Shown here one piece after another: positions 26,123-34,805 of a stretch of 64,000 nt of DNA (position 1 is its first letter; the number at the start of each line of letters is the position of its first letter). The DNA is taken from the NCBI RefSeq assembly GCF_001686985.1, contig NZ_CP015318.1:4028001-4092000 (forward strand), given 5' to 3'. The stretch comes from Mesorhizobium amorphae CCNWGS0123 (GTDB lineage: Bacteria > Pseudomonadota > Alphaproteobacteria > Rhizobiales > Rhizobiaceae). Under the pieces are notes generated by a model. The model had not been told where the DNA came from. It saw nothing but the letters and a program-made list of their open reading frames with translations, and did no database searches. The translations under genes were made by a program, and so were the position numbers.

Positions 26123-26596
26123 TTAGGCTCGCTCGAAGAGCGGCCGCCGGAAACCGGCGTCGCGGCCGGCAATCAGCCAATAGACCAGGCCGGCCACGAC
26201 ACCCGCCGTGCCGATGATACCCATATCGGCCCAGCGCTCTGGATTTTCCGATGCGCCCGGCCAGATCAGAGCGAATCCCGCGACCGCCGCGATGGCGCCG
26301 AACATCATGTGCAGCAGGGCATTGCGCAGCGAGAAGAACTCGGCGATCAGGGCAAAGACAAGCGTCTGCATCCCGGTCAATACGATCGTCAGGAAATAGA
26401 TGAACATGCCGAGCGGCGGCACCAGCAGTGCCGCGATCGGGCTAACGCCCACGACGCTGAAATAGTCTGGCGCGTTGGGCAGCGAACTCAGCATGGCGTA
26501 AATCGCCACCACCGCGAACAGCCCCGCCAGAACCGCCACCAGATAGCCGGCGAGCATCATCAGGACGCGCTTCGATACGTGCTTTACCACTGCCAT
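26123..26596 (-). CDS. hypothetical four-span membrane protein
   Basis: A 157-residue protein with about four hydrophobic segments (residues ~13-36, 50-75, 83-100 and 125-150) separated by short polar loops; small residues and Gly/Ala are abundant. A basic N-terminus (VVKHVSKR) and C-terminus (FRRPLFERA) suggest both ends are cytosolic. No family is recognised. ATG 26596 is preferred over one six codons upstream because GGGGGTGC precedes it. It converges on the L,D-transpeptidase gene. Confidence 0.65.
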   Translation of the reverse strand: MAVVKHVSKRVLMMLAGYLVAVLAGLFAVVAIYAMLSSLPNAPDYFSVVGVSPIAALLVPPLGMFIYFLTIVLTGMQTLVFALIAEFFSLRNALLHMMFGAIAAVAGFALIWPGASENPERWADMGIIGTAGVVAGLVYWLIAGRDAGFRRPLFERA

Positions 26597-26700
26597 GCAC
26601 CCCCGTGCCCGCAATTATAGAGCCGCAGTCAGCCATCAAAGATGTGCCGGCGCAAGAGCATATGGCGCGCCGTGCCATGGGTCTGCAGCGCGTTGGCGAT

Positions 26701-26958
26701 CTATTTCGTCTCGCCGGTCACGGGATCGTAGGAGATTTCGACTTTCGCCTTGTCGCTCGTATAGTAGGTGACGGTATAGACGCCGCTATCCCAGTCGACC
26801 TCCTTCACATACTGGAAGTCGTTGCGCTGTTCGACCTTGGCGATGATCTCCGACAGCTTCTTGGCATTGGGCGGGGGCAGTGGTTTTTCGTCGGCCGCGA
26901 AAGCCGATCCACTCACGAGAAGAACCGCCAGGCTGGTCGCCAGAACAACGATGCGCAT
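26701..26958 (-). CDS. small exported PepSY-domain protein
   Basis: An 85-residue protein with a signal peptide (ending GSAFAA) and a single PepSY-like domain: KKLSEIIAKVEQRNDFQYVKEVDWDSGVYTVTYYTSDKAKVEISYDPVTGE. The last motif, DPVTGE, is the usual PepSY end. Such small periplasmic proteins are thought to inhibit proteases or bind other proteins; the partner is unknown. ATG 26958 has GAGGGCACTC upstream, better than ATG 26970. Confidence 0.83.
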   Translation of the reverse strand: MRIVVLATSLAVLLVSGSAFAADEKPLPPPNAKKLSEIIAKVEQRNDFQYVKEVDWDSGVYTVTYYTSDKAKVEISYDPVTGETK

Positions 26959-27389
26959 GAGTGCCCTCATTTCATGTTGGCGTAATGTGCGTTGGAAACT
27001 CGCTTCCGGGCCGGTTTGTTCCGGTGCGCCAAAGGTAGGATCGGGTCGTTGCACCACCATTGTTTGCAATTGCGATCCGGGATCATCAAAAACCGTTCCC
27101 AATCGCTGCAGCTGCAATCTACGAATGCCATTGAATTTCAATGCGTAAGGACAACTACCCTTTCCGAGATCTCAGATAACCAGCAGCTGGCCATGGCGGA
27201 GCCGCGCTCTGCGATACATTAGCTGATCGTGGTGGAGCTTTTGCCGTGACCCTGCTAGACTTGCTGCCGTGACAGGGCGGTATCTGCGCGCCGGCCTGTC
27301 TGAATCTTCATTCAGCAACGCGGCGAAGTGCCCAGGAGCGGGCAATCGCCTGTGTTGGACAGGACCAGAAGGGACCGGGGGGCTCCATT
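26959..27389. other. intergenic region upstream of the cyclase gene
   Basis: 431 bases without a convincing gene. It must hold the promoters of the divergent PepSY and cyclase genes. A direct repeat TGCCGTGAC occurs at 27242-27250 and 27265-27273 (23 bases apart), a possible regulator-binding pair. No RNA gene or terminator is seen. Confidence 0.4.
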
Positions 27390-29171
27390 ATGGCTGAACG
27401 GAACTACACCCGTCAGCTGGCGACAATCATTTCCATCGATGCCGTTGGATTTTCACGGCTGATGGGTATCGACGACGAGTTGGCCGTCGCGGCCTTCGAG
27501 GAACGGCGCGACATCATCGCCGATAGCTGTGGGGCGTTTGGTGGCCGCACCTTCGGCGATGCCGGCGACAGCGTCATGGCCGAATTCGGCAGTCCGATCG
27601 AAGCTCTGCGTGCGGCCTTCGATTTCCAGGGCCGGATCGTGACGCTCAATGCATCGGCGGCGCAAGACATGCGCATGCCCTTTCGTGCCGGCATCAACAC
27701 CGGCGACGTCATCGTGCGCGAAGGTCGCCTTTATGGCGACGACGTCAACATCGCCGCCAGGCTGCAGGAACTCGCTCCGCATGACGGGCTCGCCATCTCC
27801 GAGACCACCTGGCACCATGTGAAGGACAAGACCACGGCTGAATTCACCGACCTTGGCGAATTCATGCTGAAGAACATCGCGCTGCCGGTGCGCGTCCTGA
27901 TCGCCGGCCGCGGCGGCAACGGCTCCGCGCCAATGGCCCCGCTGGCCTCCATGTCGATGCCCCTTGAGCGGCAGAAGCTCGCCCTCATGGGCCCGCCCGC
28001 GATCGCCGTGTTGCCGTTTGCCGGCGACGGCGGTGAGCACGACGTCGGCTACATGGCGGATGGCATTGCCGAGGACATCATTTACGGCCTGTCCAACACC
28101 AGATGGCTTTCGGTGATCGCCAAGAGTTCCAGCTTCCAGTTCCGTGACGACAGCCTGGGAACGCGGGTGATCGGCAACGCCCTTGGCGCGCGCTACATCG
28201 TCAGCGGCACACTGATACGCAATGGCGGACAGATCCGCCTCAACACGTCGCTTGCCGACAGCTCGAACGGGCGCCTGGTGTGGTCGCAGCGCTTCGATCG
28301 CGACCTCGTCGACATCTTCAACCTGCGCGACCAGATCGGCAGCGAGATCGTCTCCATTCTCGACAAGGAGGTCGACCGGGCCGAGCAGGCGCGCACCTTC
28401 CAGGTGCCCTGGGAAAGCCTGGAGACCTGGCAATTGGTGCGGCGTGGCCGCTGGCACATGAACCGGCGCACCCGCGGCGACACCGAAATCGCGCTGGATT
28501 TCTTCGAAAAGGCCTATCGGGAAGACCCCAATTCTAGCGCCGTGCTGAATGAGCTCGCATGGTGGTATTTCTGGCGGGCGTGGCTTCGTTTCGGCGACAG
28601 CGACGATCTGGCGAAGGTCGAGCAATATGCGCGCAAGGCCTTGCTCATGGACAGCCTGGACGCACGCCCGCACGCCCATCTCGGCGCGATCGACATCATG
28701 AGGGGAGAGCCGCGGGCCGCGGTCGAGCATCTGCGGGAGGCGATTCATATCAATCCGAGCTTTGCCTTCGCGAGCTCAGCGATGGGCAGCGCCCGGCTGC
28801 TGCTCGGCGATGCCGCCGGCGCGATACCGTTCTTTCTCGACGCCGAGCGATTGAGCCCCTTCGATCTCTACAGGTTCCACAATCTGGGGGAACTGGCGGT
28901 CGCCTACAGTTTCGTCGAGGACTGGCAGGCCGCCATCGCCATCGCGGATCGCTCGCTCAACTTGTCGCCTGGCTACTTCTACGCCAGGTTCCTCAAGATC
29001 GGTGCCTTGGCGCGCAGCGGCCGCACGGAAGAAGCCCGACGGGAGCTGGCCATTTTCACGACGAGGCACCCGGATTTCTCCGACCAACGGGTGCGCTGGA
29101 TACCTTTCGTCGACAAGGCGGCGAACGAATTCCTTATCGGCAATTTCGAAGCGGCCAGGTCGGGCAAATGA
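27390..29171 (+). CDS. class III nucleotide cyclase with TolB-like and TPR region
   Basis: A 593-residue cytosolic protein. The cyclase domain (residues ~1-175) has both metal-binding aspartates (Asp17 in SIDAVGFSRLM, Asp60 in GDSVMAEF) and the transition-state pair Asn120/Arg124 in DDVNIAARLQ, so it should make cAMP or cGMP. Residues ~200-335 form a TolB-like domain (PAIAVLPFAGD, YMADGIAEDIIYGL, VSGTLIRNGGQIR, WSQRFDRDL). The rest is TPR-like helices. Similar cyclases are abundant in rhizobia. The same sensor is present in the winged-helix regulator at the far end of the block. A CRP-family gene lies 4.4 kb downstream, so cAMP is the likely product (inference). Confidence 0.9.
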   Translation: MAERNYTRQLATIISIDAVGFSRLMGIDDELAVAAFEERRDIIADSCGAFGGRTFGDAGDSVMAEFGSPIEALRAAFDFQGRIVTLNASAAQDMRMPFRAGINTGDVIVREGRLYGDDVNIAARLQELAPHDGLAISETTWHHVKDKTTAEFTDLGEFMLKNIALPVRVLIAGRGGNGSAPMAPLASMSMPLERQKLALMGPPAIAVLPFAGDGGEHDVGYMADGIAEDIIYGLSNTRWLSVIAKSSSFQFRDDSLGTRVIGNALGARYIVSGTLIRNGGQIRLNTSLADSSNGRLVWSQRFDRDLVDIFNLRDQIGSEIVSILDKEVDRAEQARTFQVPWESLETWQLVRRGRWHMNRRTRGDTEIALDFFEKAYREDPNSSAVLNELAWWYFWRAWLRFGDSDDLAKVEQYARKALLMDSLDARPHAHLGAIDIMRGEPRAAVEHLREAIHINPSFAFASSAMGSARLLLGDAAGAIPFFLDAERLSPFDLYRFHNLGELAVAYSFVEDWQAAIAIADRSLNLSPGYFYARFLKIGALARSGRTEEARRELAIFTTRHPDFSDQRVRWIPFVDKAANEFLIGNFEAARSGK

Positions 29172-29185
29172 TTTGGCTGCTGACT

Positions 29186-29201
29186 GTGAGGAACTTAACA
29201 T
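29186..29201. promoter_or_regulatory. probable CRP site upstream of the P450-DyP gene
   Basis: TGTGA-GGAACT-TAACA matches the CRP core TGTGA-N6-TCACA at nine of ten positions. Its centre is about 87 bases before the start codon. The neighbouring CRP-family protein keeps the residues that read TGTGA. Confidence 0.5.
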
Positions 29202-29280
29202 ACGCCGAGCCGAAGCAAACCTAGGCCATGGGGTTAGCCGGTATCGCAATGACGTGGACAGCCGGGGGGCTTGAACGCGC

Positions 29281-32200
29281 ATGATCAAGATCAAGTATTT
29301 CGCCGCCATTCTCGCCGCCCAGCAAAGCCAGCGTCCGGTGTCGGAAATGCCGCCCTTCGATCTCGGGCGGCTCCGTTCCAAGGGCGGCCTGGCATCTCGC
29401 ATCGCCGGCTATCTGTTCAGCGATCCGCGCTGGGTGCTGGGGCTGCTGCGCCGCTTCTGGCCAAACCTTGCTATCGGCAATTTCCTGCTGGTGACCAGGA
29501 ATGCCGACGTTCGCGACATCCTTGAGCGCGGCGACGAATTCGAGACGCCCTATGGCCCGGAGATGGCCGAGCTGGCGCGGGGGTCGAACTTCATTCTCGG
29601 CATGCAGGACGGCGCCGCCTACCGGCAGATGAAATCGTCTGTGCTCAGCGCCTTCCCGCCGGCGGAGGTCGAGGCCATGGTCCGGCCGATCGCCGCGCGT
29701 CATTCCAAGGACATCATGGCCCGGGCCAACCCCGGCTTTGACGCCATCTCCGGGCTGATGAAGATCGTTCCGGTGCGCATCTGCCGCGACTATTTCGGTC
29801 TCGAGATCGACGACGAATCCGAATTCGCCGACTGGGCGATCGCATTGAGCGCGCTGTTCTTTTCCGATCCGACGGCAAGCCCCACCACGCGCCAGCTTGC
29901 CGTGGTCGCGGGCGACCGGCTGATCAAGGTCATCGACCGCTCCATCGACGCGATCAGGCAGAGGGGAGGAAAGGACGAGCGGCCGCTGCCGAGGCTCGTC
30001 GCCCTTCTCGACCAGGGCCGCCTGTCGAAGCCCGACCTCCAATCGATCATGCTCGGCATGATCGCCGGCTTTGTCCCGACCAACGTGCTGGCCGGCAGCA
30101 ACTGCCTCGATGTCATCCTGTCCCGGCCGGACGCGCGGCGGGCGGTCGATGCGGCGCTGGCCGACGACGATACCGGCAAGCTTGACCGGGCGATCATGGA
30201 AGCCATGCGCTTCAAGCCGATCTGGGTCGGTCCCTGGCGCTATACCTCGCGTGACGCGACCATCGCCAGGGGCACGCCGCGCGAGCGCCTGGTGAAGGCG
30301 GGAACGGTGGTAATGCCGGCCACGCTGTCGGCGATGTTCGATCCAGAAGCGGTGCAAAACCCGAACGAGTTCGACACCTCGCGTCCGCTTCGCGATTACA
30401 TGGTGTTCGGCCACGGCATCCATTTGTGCATCGGCGCCGAGATCGCCAGGATTCAGATCGGCGAAAGCATTCGCGCACTGTTCCAGAAGGACAGGCTGCG
30501 CCGGGCGCCCGGCAGGGCCGGGCGGATGACGAACCTCGGCGCTTATCCGGAAAGCCTCAAGGTCGATTTCGACCGGCCGGCGCTGTGCCGCACGGTCGAT
30601 CATTCGATGGTGACGGTGGTCTGCCCGATCACACGCGGCGCATCGCTGGATGCCATTCGCAAAAGGGTCGCGACATTAGGCAATCCGGCCACGCAGGCAG
30701 TCGGCGAGGAACTCGACATCGCCGGCACCATTCATTTCACCAGCCTGGCCGTTGCCGGCACCGGCGAGACAGATGAGGCGTCAGGCCTTGAGAAAGGCGC
30801 CCTCGTTCTCGAAATCTCCGGCGACGGCGCCGCCGATGAGGTGATCGATGCCCTGGCGCAGGCCATTGGCCACCAGTTGCGGCCGATTTTCAAGGATTTC
30901 TGCGGCCTGCCCGAAGGCAGCGCGCTGAACGACTTCCTGCGCAAGCGCAACGTCGCGATATCGCCATCATTCGGCAGCACCGCCGGTCTGGTGTTTTCGG
31001 GCACGCCCGGACATTCGGTCCGACGGATCCTGGCCGAAGCCGACCTCGCCGACGCGGTACGCAACATCGTCGAACGTCCGCGTACCGGCAATGGCGACGC
31101 CGCCGCGGTGCTTGCCGAGGCGCGTCAGCATGTCCGGTCGCTCGGAAGGTTCAGCTGGGCGTTCGAGCCCGCCGAAAGCCTGCTGGAGAGGCCTCCGGGT
31201 CATTGGGGCCGTGCCCTCATGACGACCCTGCTGGTGCCACCGGTTTTTGCGACAGTGGCGGTCATCTGGGCTGCGTGCTGGTACATGACTTACAGTGTGG
31301 TGTTCGGCAGATCCATTGACATCAGTTCCCACGAGATCTCCTCAACCGCCATAGCCATAGCACTCACTTCGCTTCTGTTGTCGGCGCTTGGACTGTTGGC
31401 AGCGGTGGCGCTGCTGTTGTTCTTGTGCTTGCTTGCGTTGCGGCGCATCGAGGACAAGGATCGGCCGGAAAATACATCGATCGGAATATCTGCCTTGAAC
31501 GAGATACTCGCCAAGGAGGACCACGCGGCGCAGAACCATCTGACCGCGATCTCGACGATGAAGGCTGGTATCTTGCGGAGGCTGGCGCTCAGGTTTTCCT
31601 TCTACCTGATCTCGATAGCTGCGCAGAAGGTGTTCAAGCCAGGCTTTCTCAACACCATCAACACCATCCATTTCGCCCGCTGGGTGCTGCTGCCGGGCTC
31701 CAACAGGCTGATGTTCTTCTCCAACTATGGCGGCAGCTGGGAAAGCTATCTCGAAGACTTCATTGCCAAGGCATCCGCCGGGCTGACCGGCGTGTGGAGC
31801 AACACCAACGGCTATCCTCGCACACGCTGGCTATTCCTCGACGGCGCGCGCGACGGCGATCGCTTCAAGCGCTGGGCGCGGCGCCAGCAGGTGCCGACCC
31901 TGTTCTGGTACTCCGCCTATCCCGATCTCAACACCACGCGTATCCGGATCAATTCCCGGATCAGGCGCGGCATTGGTTCCGCCGTCGGCAACGAGGCGCG
32001 CGACTGGCTGAGCCTGTTCGGTTCGCTGCCGCGTCCGGTGACCGAAAGAACCACCGTTCAAAAGACCACCTCGCTTCTGACCAACATCAGCTCAGCCTTT
32101 CCGGCGCCTCTCGAGCAGCAACTGGAAACCGGCGAGATCCAGTCCATCTTCTTCGGCCCGTTCGGCCCGCTTGGCTATGCGCATATGATTGCGATCCGCG

Positions 32201-33606
32201 TGCCGGACAAATTGCCGACGTCCAAACGCCGGGCCTGGCTCGATTTCGTCATCGAACAGACGAGTTTCGGCGAAGGCAGGCCCGCCGGGCGAGCCATGAC
32301 GGTGGCCTTTGGTCCCGGCGGTCTGCGGCAGCTTGGGCTCGACGCCGGCGTCGACGACGATCCGCTGGACACATTCCCGATTGCCTTTCGCCATGGCATG
32401 GGCAATCCCGAGCGTGGGCGCATCCTGGACGACCGAGGCCGCGAAGCACCCGACGAATGGGAGTGGGGATCGTTGAAGAAGCCTGTGGACGTGGTCATCG
32501 TCTGCTATGCGGAAAAACCGGAAAAGTTGGTGACCGAGATCGCCGTCGTGAAACGAAAGACGACCGGCGCGGGGATGAAGGTCGTCGCTGAACTGCCGCT
32601 CGCCGTAAAGCGAGACCCGACCAACACGAACACGAAATCGTCGAATACGGCAAAACCTGACGGCAAGTCGGAACGCGGGCCCGCTTATGAGCATTTCGGC
32701 TTCGCCGATGGGATTTCGCAGCCGATCGTGCGGGGAACGACGCGCGCCAGCAGGGGCGCCGCGACCATGCATCTGGTCGCGCCCGGCGAGTTCCTGTTCG
32801 GCTACCGCGACGAGCACGGCTTCTATCCGGCCTCGCCCTCGGTAAGCGCCGCGCGCGATCGGAGCGGAATCCTGTCGCAGGTGCGTCGTAGTCGGCAGAT
32901 TCCGGACCTGCCTCCGCCCCCGCGGGATTTCGGCCGCAACGGCTCGTTCCTGGTCGTTCGCCAATTCGAGCAGCATGTCGACATTTTCAACGACTATTGC
33001 AAAAGGGCGGCGGCGCGGGTTGCGAACGAAACCGGCAATCAGTCCGCGACGTCGGAGTGGGTTGCCGCCAAGATGCTCGGCCGCTGGCAGAACGGCAGTT
33101 CGCTGGTGCGCAATCCCGATCATCCGGGACGCGTCGTCGACAACAATTTCGCCATCGGCGCCGAGGATCCGCAAGGGCATCGCTGCCCGCTCGGTGCCCA
33201 CATACGCCGTTCCAACCCGCGCGACTCGCTTGGTGAGGACCGCGAGACGGAGATCAATATCGGCAAGCGCCACCGCATCCTGCGCGTCGGGCGCACCTAT
33301 GAGAAGCAGGACGGTGAGAGTGGAAAGGCCGAAAAGGGGCTGCTCTTCATGTGCCTGAACGCCGACATCGAGCGCCAGTACGAATTCATCCAGCAGACCT
33401 GGGTATCGTCGACTTCCTTTCAGGGCCTGGTTGGCGAAAAGGATCCGACGATTGGTGCGCGCGACCAGGGCGGGCACTTCACGATTCCATCCTGGGAGAA
33501 GGTCACGATCCTCCAGGAAATCCCGCAATTCGTCACCACGAAGGGCGGCGGCTACTTCTTCATGCCGAGCCGTTCGTCGCTGCGCTACCTGAAATCGCGG
33601 CTTTGA
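29281..33606 (+). CDS. cytochrome P450 - membrane segment - DyP-type peroxidase fusion
   Basis: A 1441-residue protein with two haem enzymes. Residues ~1-440 are a P450: the ExxR motif in IMEAMRFKP and the haem-ligand Cys383 in FGHGIHLCIGAE. The I-helix reads MIAGFVPTN, so the usual acid of the acid-alcohol pair is not seen. Two strongly hydrophobic segments follow (about 650-675 and 687-720). Residues ~790-900 form an uncharacterised domain with INTIHFARW and SNYGGSWESYLEDF. The C-terminal ~480 residues are a DyP peroxidase: GFADGISQP (catalytic Asp1143) and proximal His1307 in CPLGAHIRRSNPRD. I recognise no such four-part fusion from the literature. The start is uncertain within a few codons; the ribosome site is weak. 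It follows the cyclase by 109 bases that contain a near-consensus CRP site. Confidence 0.88.
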   Translation: MIKIKYFAAILAAQQSQRPVSEMPPFDLGRLRSKGGLASRIAGYLFSDPRWVLGLLRRFWPNLAIGNFLLVTRNADVRDILERGDEFETPYGPEMAELARGSNFILGMQDGAAYRQMKSSVLSAFPPAEVEAMVRPIAARHSKDIMARANPGFDAISGLMKIVPVRICRDYFGLEIDDESEFADWAIALSALFFSDPTASPTTRQLAVVAGDRLIKVIDRSIDAIRQRGGKDERPLPRLVALLDQGRLSKPDLQSIMLGMIAGFVPTNVLAGSNCLDVILSRPDARRAVDAALADDDTGKLDRAIMEAMRFKPIWVGPWRYTSRDATIARGTPRERLVKAGTVVMPATLSAMFDPEAVQNPNEFDTSRPLRDYMVFGHGIHLCIGAEIARIQIGESIRALFQKDRLRRAPGRAGRMTNLGAYPESLKVDFDRPALCRTVDHSMVTVVCPITRGASLDAIRKRVATLGNPATQAVGEELDIAGTIHFTSLAVAGTGETDEASGLEKGALVLEISGDGAADEVIDALAQAIGHQLRPIFKDFCGLPEGSALNDFLRKRNVAISPSFGSTAGLVFSGTPGHSVRRILAEADLADAVRNIVERPRTGNGDAAAVLAEARQHVRSLGRFSWAFEPAESLLERPPGHWGRALMTTLLVPPVFATVAVIWAACWYMTYSVVFGRSIDISSHEISSTAIAIALTSLLLSALGLLAAVALLLFLCLLALRRIEDKDRPENTSIGISALNEILAKEDHAAQNHLTAISTMKAGILRRLALRFSFYLISIAAQKVFKPGFLNTINTIHFARWVLLPGSNRLMFFSNYGGSWESYLEDFIAKASAGLTGVWSNTNGYPRTRWLFLDGARDGDRFKRWARRQQVPTLFWYSAYPDLNTTRIRINSRIRRGIGSAVGNEARDWLSLFGSLPRPVTERTTVQKTTSLLTNISSAFPAPLEQQLETGEIQSIFFGPFGPLGYAHMIAIRVPDKLPTSKRRAWLDFVIEQTSFGEGRPAGRAMTVAFGPGGLRQLGLDAGVDDDPLDTFPIAFRHGMGNPERGRILDDRGREAPDEWEWGSLKKPVDVVIVCYAEKPEKLVTEIAVVKRKTTGAGMKVVAELPLAVKRDPTNTNTKSSNTAKPDGKSERGPAYEHFGFADGISQPIVRGTTRASRGAATMHLVAPGEFLFGYRDEHGFYPASPSVSAARDRSGILSQVRRSRQIPDLPPPPRDFGRNGSFLVVRQFEQHVDIFNDYCKRAAARVANETGNQSATSEWVAAKMLGRWQNGSSLVRNPDHPGRVVDNNFAIGAEDPQGHRCPLGAHIRRSNPRDSLGEDRETEINIGKRHRILRVGRTYEKQDGESGKAEKGLLFMCLNADIERQYEFIQQTWVSSTSFQGLVGEKDPTIGARDQGGHFTIPSWEKVTILQEIPQFVTTKGGGYFFMPSRSSLRYLKSRL

Positions 33607-33622
33607 TTCGGCCCGGAATCGC

Positions 33623-34309
33623 TCAGTCGTCGTCCTGCGATTGGGCGATATGGTTGAGCGCCTTGCTGTCGGTTATGCGCAAGCCGCCGCGCTTGATGGC
33701 GATGATCTGCCGGTTGCGCCAGTCGTTGAGCGTCTTGTTGACGGACTCGCGCGTTGCGCCGAGGAACTCGCCGAGCTCCGATTGCGAGATCGGAATCCAG
33801 CCTGCTCCGTCGGCCATGACGCCGGCGAGAAACACCAGGCGCTTGGCCAGCCTGGCCTCGATGCCGAAGAAGGCCTGGTCCCCGAGCTCGCCGCTGACCC
33901 AGCGCAGCCGCGCGCACAACAGCTCGATCATCGCGCGCGCCAGAGACGGGTTTTTCTCAATTCGATCAAAGAGTTGCGTCCGGCTGAGCGAGACCAGCTC
34001 GCAAGCCGTGAGACAGATGGCGGTTGCCGTGCGCGGGCGTCCGTCAAGCGCGCCGATCTCTCCGACCAGGCTGCGCTGGAGCTCGATGTTGGCCACCAGC
34101 TTCTGGCCGCCGGGCGAGTAGATCGAAATCTCCACCGTGCCGCTCATCACGCCGTAGATGCGGTCGGCGGCATCTTCCTGGACGAACAGGTGCTGGCCGG
34201 CTGCGTAGCGTTCCAGCTTGCAGCCGCTGAACAGCAGGTCGAACTGGAGCGGGTCGATCCGTGCGAGGCGCGGCAGATCGTTCCTGTCGTTCGCGCTGGC
34301 GAAAGCCAT
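33623..34309 (-). CDS. CRP/FNR-family transcriptional regulator
   Basis: A 228-residue regulator. The cyclic-nucleotide-binding fold contains LVGEIGALDGRPRTATA, matching the cAMP phosphate cassette of CRP (GE...RS; here GE...RT). The recognition helix SELGEFLGATRESVNKTL keeps the Arg-Glu pair and a basic residue at the third contact position of CRP (Lys instead of Arg), which predicts binding to TGTGA half-sites. No Fe-S cysteines of FNR are present at the N-terminus. ATG 34309 has GGAAAA upstream; the longer frame is less likely. It is transcribed towards the P450-DyP gene and away from the protease genes. Cyclase and CRP genes flanking the fusion suggest a dedicated circuit. Confidence 0.88.
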   Translation of the reverse strand: MAFASANDRNDLPRLARIDPLQFDLLFSGCKLERYAAGQHLFVQEDAADRIYGVMSGTVEISIYSPGGQKLVANIELQRSLVGEIGALDGRPRTATAICLTACELVSLSRTQLFDRIEKNPSLARAMIELLCARLRWVSGELGDQAFFGIEARLAKRLVFLAGVMADGAGWIPISQSELGEFLGATRESVNKTLNDWRNRQIIAIKRGGLRITDSKALNHIAQSQDDD

Positions 34310-34805
34310 ATCGATTTTCCAATTACCCCAACTGCTAAAGTTTACGGCAAGAGAGCCCATCATCAAAGCCCGGCGTTCATGTAAGGCCGCGGCCGAAACA
34401 CGGAAGGCCGTCTGCACGCGCGGCGGGAGGTGGCCGGGAGCGCGCAGACGGCAGCCGTGCAAATGACTAGGTGCTCAAAAAACCCGCCTTGGAGCGGCTG
34501 CCTTTTTTCGAAGTGTGGGAAACCCGGTTCGAAGCAGCCGGCCGAAGTGCAACCCCTGGGCACATTCGTGCGGAAGCTGCCGGGCATCTGTGAAGTCCGT
34601 CACAGAGATGCCAGTCGAATGGCGCGATTGTCCGGCAACCGGCAGTATTTCAACGACAAGCAATCACGCGCGGCAAAACACTTCTTCATGAAACATAAGC
34701 CGGCGTAACTTCAGTTATTTGGCGGTTTTTCAACCTACCCTTGCCAGGACCTGACAGTCGAGACTACGATTTCTACTTCAACCGATTGGGAAAGCGGAGC
34801 ATGCC
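34310..34805. other. intergenic control region between CRP and protease genes
   Basis: 496 bases between divergent genes. Apart from the perfect CRP-type palindrome at 34589-34604 I see no gene. A GC-poor stretch just upstream of 34806 contains the likely promoter, and AAAGCGGAGC serves as ribosome site. Short open frames here lack protein-like features. Confidence 0.55.
34589..34604. promoter_or_regulatory. perfect CRP-type operator
   Basis: TGTGA-AGTCCG-TCACA matches the CRP core exactly and forms an inverted repeat that extends outward (ATC...GAGAT). It lies ~209 bases before the subtilisin-metallopeptidase gene and ~280 bases before the CRP-family gene on the other strand, so it could control either. 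Confidence 0.7.

Noticed and set aside
27000..27400. Duplicate of the tRNA-Val 3' end as an attachment site at the left border of the accessory block
   Set aside because: No match of useful length was found by eye.
34430..34708. 92-codon frame over the CRP site region
   Set aside because: No ribosome site, no recognisable fold, overlaps a regulatory region.
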